A stretch of 64,000 nucleotides of DNA, from contig NZ_JAATOV010000006.1 of NCBI RefSeq assembly GCF_011806425.1, positions 186,001 through 250,000 of the forward strand. Direction: 5' to 3'. The stretch comes from Thalassospira lucentensis (GTDB lineage Bacteria; Pseudomonadota; Alphaproteobacteria; Rhodospirillales; Thalassospiraceae). Below are positions 61,464-64,000 of the stretch, one piece after another; position 1 is the first letter of the stretch, and each line of letters begins with the position of its first letter. The position numbers and the translations under genes are program-made. The notes under the pieces were generated by a model. It ran no database searches. It was not told the DNA's origin and worked only from the letters and a program-made list of their open reading frames with translations.

Positions 61464-62195
61464 ATGTTCAAGCTAATTCGTCAGGAAATTGACGCGATGA
61501 TTGCCCGCGATCCAGCGGCACGCTCCCGTATGGAGATCGCGCTCTGTTATCCGGCGTTTCACGCAATCATGGGATATCGTGGCACACACTGGCTTTGGCA
61601 GCGCGGTTTTCGCGTTACGGCACGTTTCGTTTCGCAGATTTTCCGTTGGCTGACCGGGATTGAAATTCATCCCGGCGCGCAGATTGGCAAACGCTTCTTT
61701 ATCGATCACGGCATGGGTGTTGTGATTGGTGAAACTGCCGAGATCGGTGACGACGTAACCCTGTATCAGGGCGTTACCCTTGGCGGCACATCGCCAAGCG
61801 TTAACAGTGACGGTCAGCGCGGTCTGAAGCGCCATCCAACACTGGAAGATGGTGTGATTGTCGGGTCGGGGGCGCAAATCCTTGGTCCGTTTACCGTGCG
61901 CAAGAATGCACGTGTCGGCGGTAATGCCGTTGTGCTTTCCGAGGTGCCCGAAGGGGCAACAGTGGTTGGTATCCCGGCCAAGGTCGTTCGCCAAGAAGCC
62001 GATGATCGTTTCTGTGCGTATGGTACGCCGATTGGCGATCTGCCCGATCCGGTGGCGCGCGCCCTTGAAGAGCTGGGTCGCGAAGTCAAAGATCTGCGCG
62101 ATCATGTTGTCAAGTTAGAAGCCGATAACGCGCCCGTTGGTGCTGCTGGCGATGTGGTCGCCGATAAACCACGTATCGTCGCGTCGTCGGAATAA
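61464..62195 (+). CDS. cysE: Serine O-acetyltransferase
   Basis: This 243-residue enzyme makes O-acetylserine, the carbon acceptor for cysteine synthesis. It has the N-terminal helical part (MFKLIRQEIDAMIARDPAARSRMEIALCYPAFHAIMGYRGTHWLWQRG) and left-handed beta-helix hexapeptide repeats. The catalytic His/Asp region is IEIHPGAQIGKRFFIDHGMGVVIGETAEIGDDVTLYQGVTLGG. The C-terminal tail ending in PRIVASSE is longer than needed and divergent. ATG 61464 gives the family start; GTG 61452 in frame is possible. iscR and a cysteine desulfurase follow, so cysteine supply and its use as sulfur donor are joined. Confidence 0.94.
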   Translation: MFKLIRQEIDAMIARDPAARSRMEIALCYPAFHAIMGYRGTHWLWQRGFRVTARFVSQIFRWLTGIEIHPGAQIGKRFFIDHGMGVVIGETAEIGDDVTLYQGVTLGGTSPSVNSDGQRGLKRHPTLEDGVIVGSGAQILGPFTVRKNARVGGNAVVLSEVPEGATVVGIPAKVVRQEADDRFCAYGTPIGDLPDPVARALEELGREVKDLRDHVVKLEADNAPVGAAGDVVADKPRIVASSE

Positions 62196-62286
62196 GTTCG
62201 GCGCACGAACCAGGAATACGAACAGCCCGCTGTCAGGTTCGCATGCATTTTCGCATCGCCGGGGCAGCAAGGCAGGAGGATGAACC

Positions 62287-62769
62287 GTGAAGCTGAGTAC
62301 CAAAGGCCGCTATGCCGTTATGGCGATGGTTGATCTTGCTGAGAGCAGCAAGGATCGACCGGTAGCTCTTGCGGATATCGCTGACCGTCAGGAAATTTCA
62401 CTGTCTTATCTTGAACAGCTTTTTGGCAAATTGCGCAAAGGCGGCTTGGTCCGTTCCGTGCGCGGCCCAGGAGGTGGTTACCTTTTGGCGCGCAACGCCC
62501 AAGAAACCCGCGTTGCCGATGTGATCTTGGCTGTTGATGAGCCGATCCGTGCAACCCGCTGTAAATCGGGTTCGCCAAAGGGTTGCAAAGGCAACCAAGG
62601 ACGTTGCCAAACCCACGAATTATGGGAAGAACTTGGCAACCAGATTTACCTTTATCTGGCGTCGGTTAGCTTGGCTGATGTCGTGGGGCGGAATGTTACC
62701 GGATCGCTTCGGGTTTTCCCGAGCCAGACGACCCAAATAGAAGAACCGTCGCAGGTTGCGGCACAGTAA
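62287..62769 (+). CDS. iscR: IscR, Rrf2-family iron-sulfur regulator
   Basis: This 160-residue transcription factor senses Fe-S cluster supply. The winged HTH is MKLSTKGRYAVMAMVDLAESS... VALADIADRQEISLSYLEQLFGKLRKGGLVRSVRGPGGGYLLAR. The cluster-binding region has three Cys and a His (CKSGSPKGCKGNQGRCQTH), with spacing slightly wider than in E. coli IscR. Start is GTG at 62287 after a strong AGGAGG site. It should bind the box at 61322-61346 and repress its own operon when clusters are plentiful. Confidence 0.94.
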   Translation: MKLSTKGRYAVMAMVDLAESSKDRPVALADIADRQEISLSYLEQLFGKLRKGGLVRSVRGPGGGYLLARNAQETRVADVILAVDEPIRATRCKSGSPKGCKGNQGRCQTHELWEELGNQIYLYLASVSLADVVGRNVTGSLRVFPSQTTQIEEPSQVAAQ

Positions 62770-62826
62770 GTACTCCTCTATATCGTCGGTAGGGCGGTAG
62801 ATGCGAATAAGGATGATTTTAAACTG

Positions 62827-63954
62827 ATGACCGAGCAGGTTTACCTTGATTACAACGCAAGCGCGCCGCTGTGCAAAGAAGCACAGCAGGCAATGATTGC
62901 TGCGATGGATGTCACGGGTAATCCGTCTTCGGTTCATGCCAGTGGCCGTGCGGCCCGCAAAATCGTCGACCATGCACGCCGCACCATTGCGGAAATGCTG
63001 GGCGGGGATGCCGAACGGATCATTTTTACAAGCGGCGGGACCGAGGCAAACAATCTGGCCTTAAACGGGCTAGAAGGTTTTACGGTCTTTACCAGCGCGG
63101 TGGAACACCCATCCGTCATCGAAGCGCGCAGCGATGCCAAACGCATCCCGGTTGATGGCAATGGGGTGATTGATCTGGCGGCCCTTGAAACGATGCTCAA
63201 AGATGCATCGCAGAACGGCGAAAAAGTTTTGGTTTCGGTCATGCTGGCCAACAATGAAACCGGTGTGATCCAGCCTGTGGCAAAGGTTGCTTTGCTCGCA
63301 CGCGAATACGGGGCGAAAGTCCATTGTGACGCAGTTCAGGCTTTGGGCCGTATACCATTAGACATGGGCCGTTTGCTTGTCGATATGATGTCGGTGTCCG
63401 CCCACAAGATCGGTGGCCCCAAAGGGGTTGGTGCTCTTGCGATTGCGCCCGGTGTGATGCTGGTCCCGCAGATTTGCGGTGGCGGTCAGGAAAAATACCG
63501 CCGTGGTGGCACGGAAAACGTTTTGGGCATCGCAGGCTTTGCCGCCAGCGCCGAACGTGCCGAGGCCAGCATGGCGAAAATGACGGATATCGCCGCAATG
63601 CGCGACCGTCTTGAAACCGAATTGGCATCAGAAGCCCCAGAGCTTGTGGTCGCCGGAAAAGGAACGGAGCGACTGGTGAATACAAGTTGCCTGATCCTGC
63701 CAGGAATGCCCGGGGAAACCCAGGTTATGGCAATGGATTTAGGTGGTGTTGCCATCAGTTCGGGATCTGCCTGCTCGTCAGGCAAAGTACGTGAAAGCCA
63801 CGTGCTTAGAGAAATGGGAATTTCCGATACCGGGTCGGCCATACGTGTCAGCCTGGGATTGGAAACAACCCATGAAGATATCGATACGTTTGTCCGAGTT
63901 TGGAGCCGGATGAGGGGTAATGCAGCGCGCAAAAAGGCGCGTCACGCTGCCTGA
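62827..63954 (+). CDS. Cysteine desulfurase (NifS/IscS family)
   Basis: This 375-residue PLP enzyme takes sulfur from cysteine for Fe-S cluster assembly. Landmarks are VYLDYNASAPLCKEAQQAM at the start, FTSGGTEANNLAL, EHPSVIE, ANNETGVIQP, HCDAVQALGRIPLD, the PLP lysine in SAHKIGGPKGVGAL, RRGGTENVLGIAGF and the persulfide-forming Cys in ISSGSACSSGKVRESHVL. The loop around that Cys is of the NifS/IscS (group I) type. It starts 57 bp after iscR in the cysE-iscR operon. Another gene follows directly. Confidence 0.94.
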   Translation: MTEQVYLDYNASAPLCKEAQQAMIAAMDVTGNPSSVHASGRAARKIVDHARRTIAEMLGGDAERIIFTSGGTEANNLALNGLEGFTVFTSAVEHPSVIEARSDAKRIPVDGNGVIDLAALETMLKDASQNGEKVLVSVMLANNETGVIQPVAKVALLAREYGAKVHCDAVQALGRIPLDMGRLLVDMMSVSAHKIGGPKGVGALAIAPGVMLVPQICGGGQEKYRRGGTENVLGIAGFAASAERAEASMAKMTDIAAMRDRLETELASEAPELVVAGKGTERLVNTSCLILPGMPGETQVMAMDLGGVAISSGSACSSGKVRESHVLREMGISDTGSAIRVSLGLETTHEDIDTFVRVWSRMRGNAARKKARHAA

Positions 63955-63982
63955 CAAGAGAGTGAGTGAGGAAGTCTTAATT

Positions 63983-64000
63983 ATGAACGAGCTTAAAGCA
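63983..64000 (+). CDS. Start of the next operon gene (partial, six codons)
   Basis: ATG at 63983 follows GAGGAAG with 8-bp spacing and reads MNELKA before the window ends, 28 bp after the cysteine desulfurase stop. In related operons a second desulfurase or sufB comes next, but six codons do not allow an assignment. Confidence 0.5.

Noticed and set aside
1-64000. CRISPR arrays, tRNA/rRNA genes, IS elements, prophage or attachment sites
   Set aside because: None seen: no regular spaced repeats, no cloverleaf-like segments noticed by eye, no transposase or integrase sequences. Short tRNAs could still be missed without a covariance search.

Overview
The window looks like a chromosomal stretch from a free-living alphaproteobacterium of the Rhodospirillales type; a marine Thalassospira-like organism is my best guess. 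This rests on gene families and gene orders, not on any search. The pointers are MipZ in place of MinCD, an AmiC / PBP1A / prfB block next to rne, accB-accC with an aroQ remnant in the usual aroQ slot, a phasin for PHB granules, cysE joined to iscR and a cysteine desulfurase, and divergent tyrS/anmK. Coding density is high and most convergent pairs share a stem-loop terminator. I saw no rRNA, tRNA, IS element, prophage or CRISPR array.

Layout. 1-2.6 kb: edge of a Tat-exported protein, an LhgO-like oxidase and an unknown secreted protein. 2.8-5.3 kb: mipZ, a VWA protein and a membrane J-domain protein. 5.4-9.1 kb: galU, ugd and a phosphomannomutase/phosphoglucomutase, which make sugar-nucleotide precursors for surface polysaccharide. 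9.2-13.1 kb: a SPOR-tailed D,D-carboxypeptidase, a lipoprotein and a phasin with a histone-H1-like tail. 13.4-16.0 kb: clpS-clpA. 16.1-19.6 kb: an unknown helical protein, a 560-bp non-coding region, then a secreted sensor-like protein and a chemoreceptor. 19.6-25 kb: a DUF482 protein, serA, a TPR-YdcF protein, a GNAT enzyme and aat. 25-28.6 kb: accC, accB, aroQ pseudogene and a thiS-thiG fusion. 28.7-34.2 kb: a DsbA-like protein, a lipoprotein and an M48 protease, divergent from a gamma-glutamyltransferase homologue and an aminotransferase. 34.3-43.9 kb: rne, amiC, PBP1A, a phoD remnant and prfB with its programmed frameshift. 44-47.3 kb: a small protein, a deaminase and an AdaA-AlkA / Ogt alkylation-repair pair. 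47.4-54 kb, minus strand: alcohol dehydrogenase, ferritin-like DUF455, a degenerate HPt-receiver protein, a Bcp peroxiredoxin and glnE. 54.3-64 kb: an AsmA/YhdP-like giant, tyrS, anmK, an alpha/beta hydrolase, then cysE-iscR-cysteine desulfurase running off the edge.

The most exciting locus is the gene-free region 16677-17238. It holds two perfect TTGCA-W3-TGCAA boxes and a third imperfect one. About 115-145 bp downstream is a near-consensus sigma-54 promoter, followed by about 110 nt of hairpin-forming sequence that ends in a strong intrinsic terminator. This is the architecture of the LuxO / sigma-54 / Qrr small-RNA genes of Vibrio, here in an alphaproteobacterium beside a chemoreceptor operon. 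Other points worth attention: a near-consensus IscR box over the cysE promoter, a PhaR-like operator at the phasin, two decayed genes (aroQ, phoD), a gamma-glutamyltransferase homologue with Ser in place of the catalytic Thr, and a phosphorelay-like protein that lacks both phosphorylation sites.
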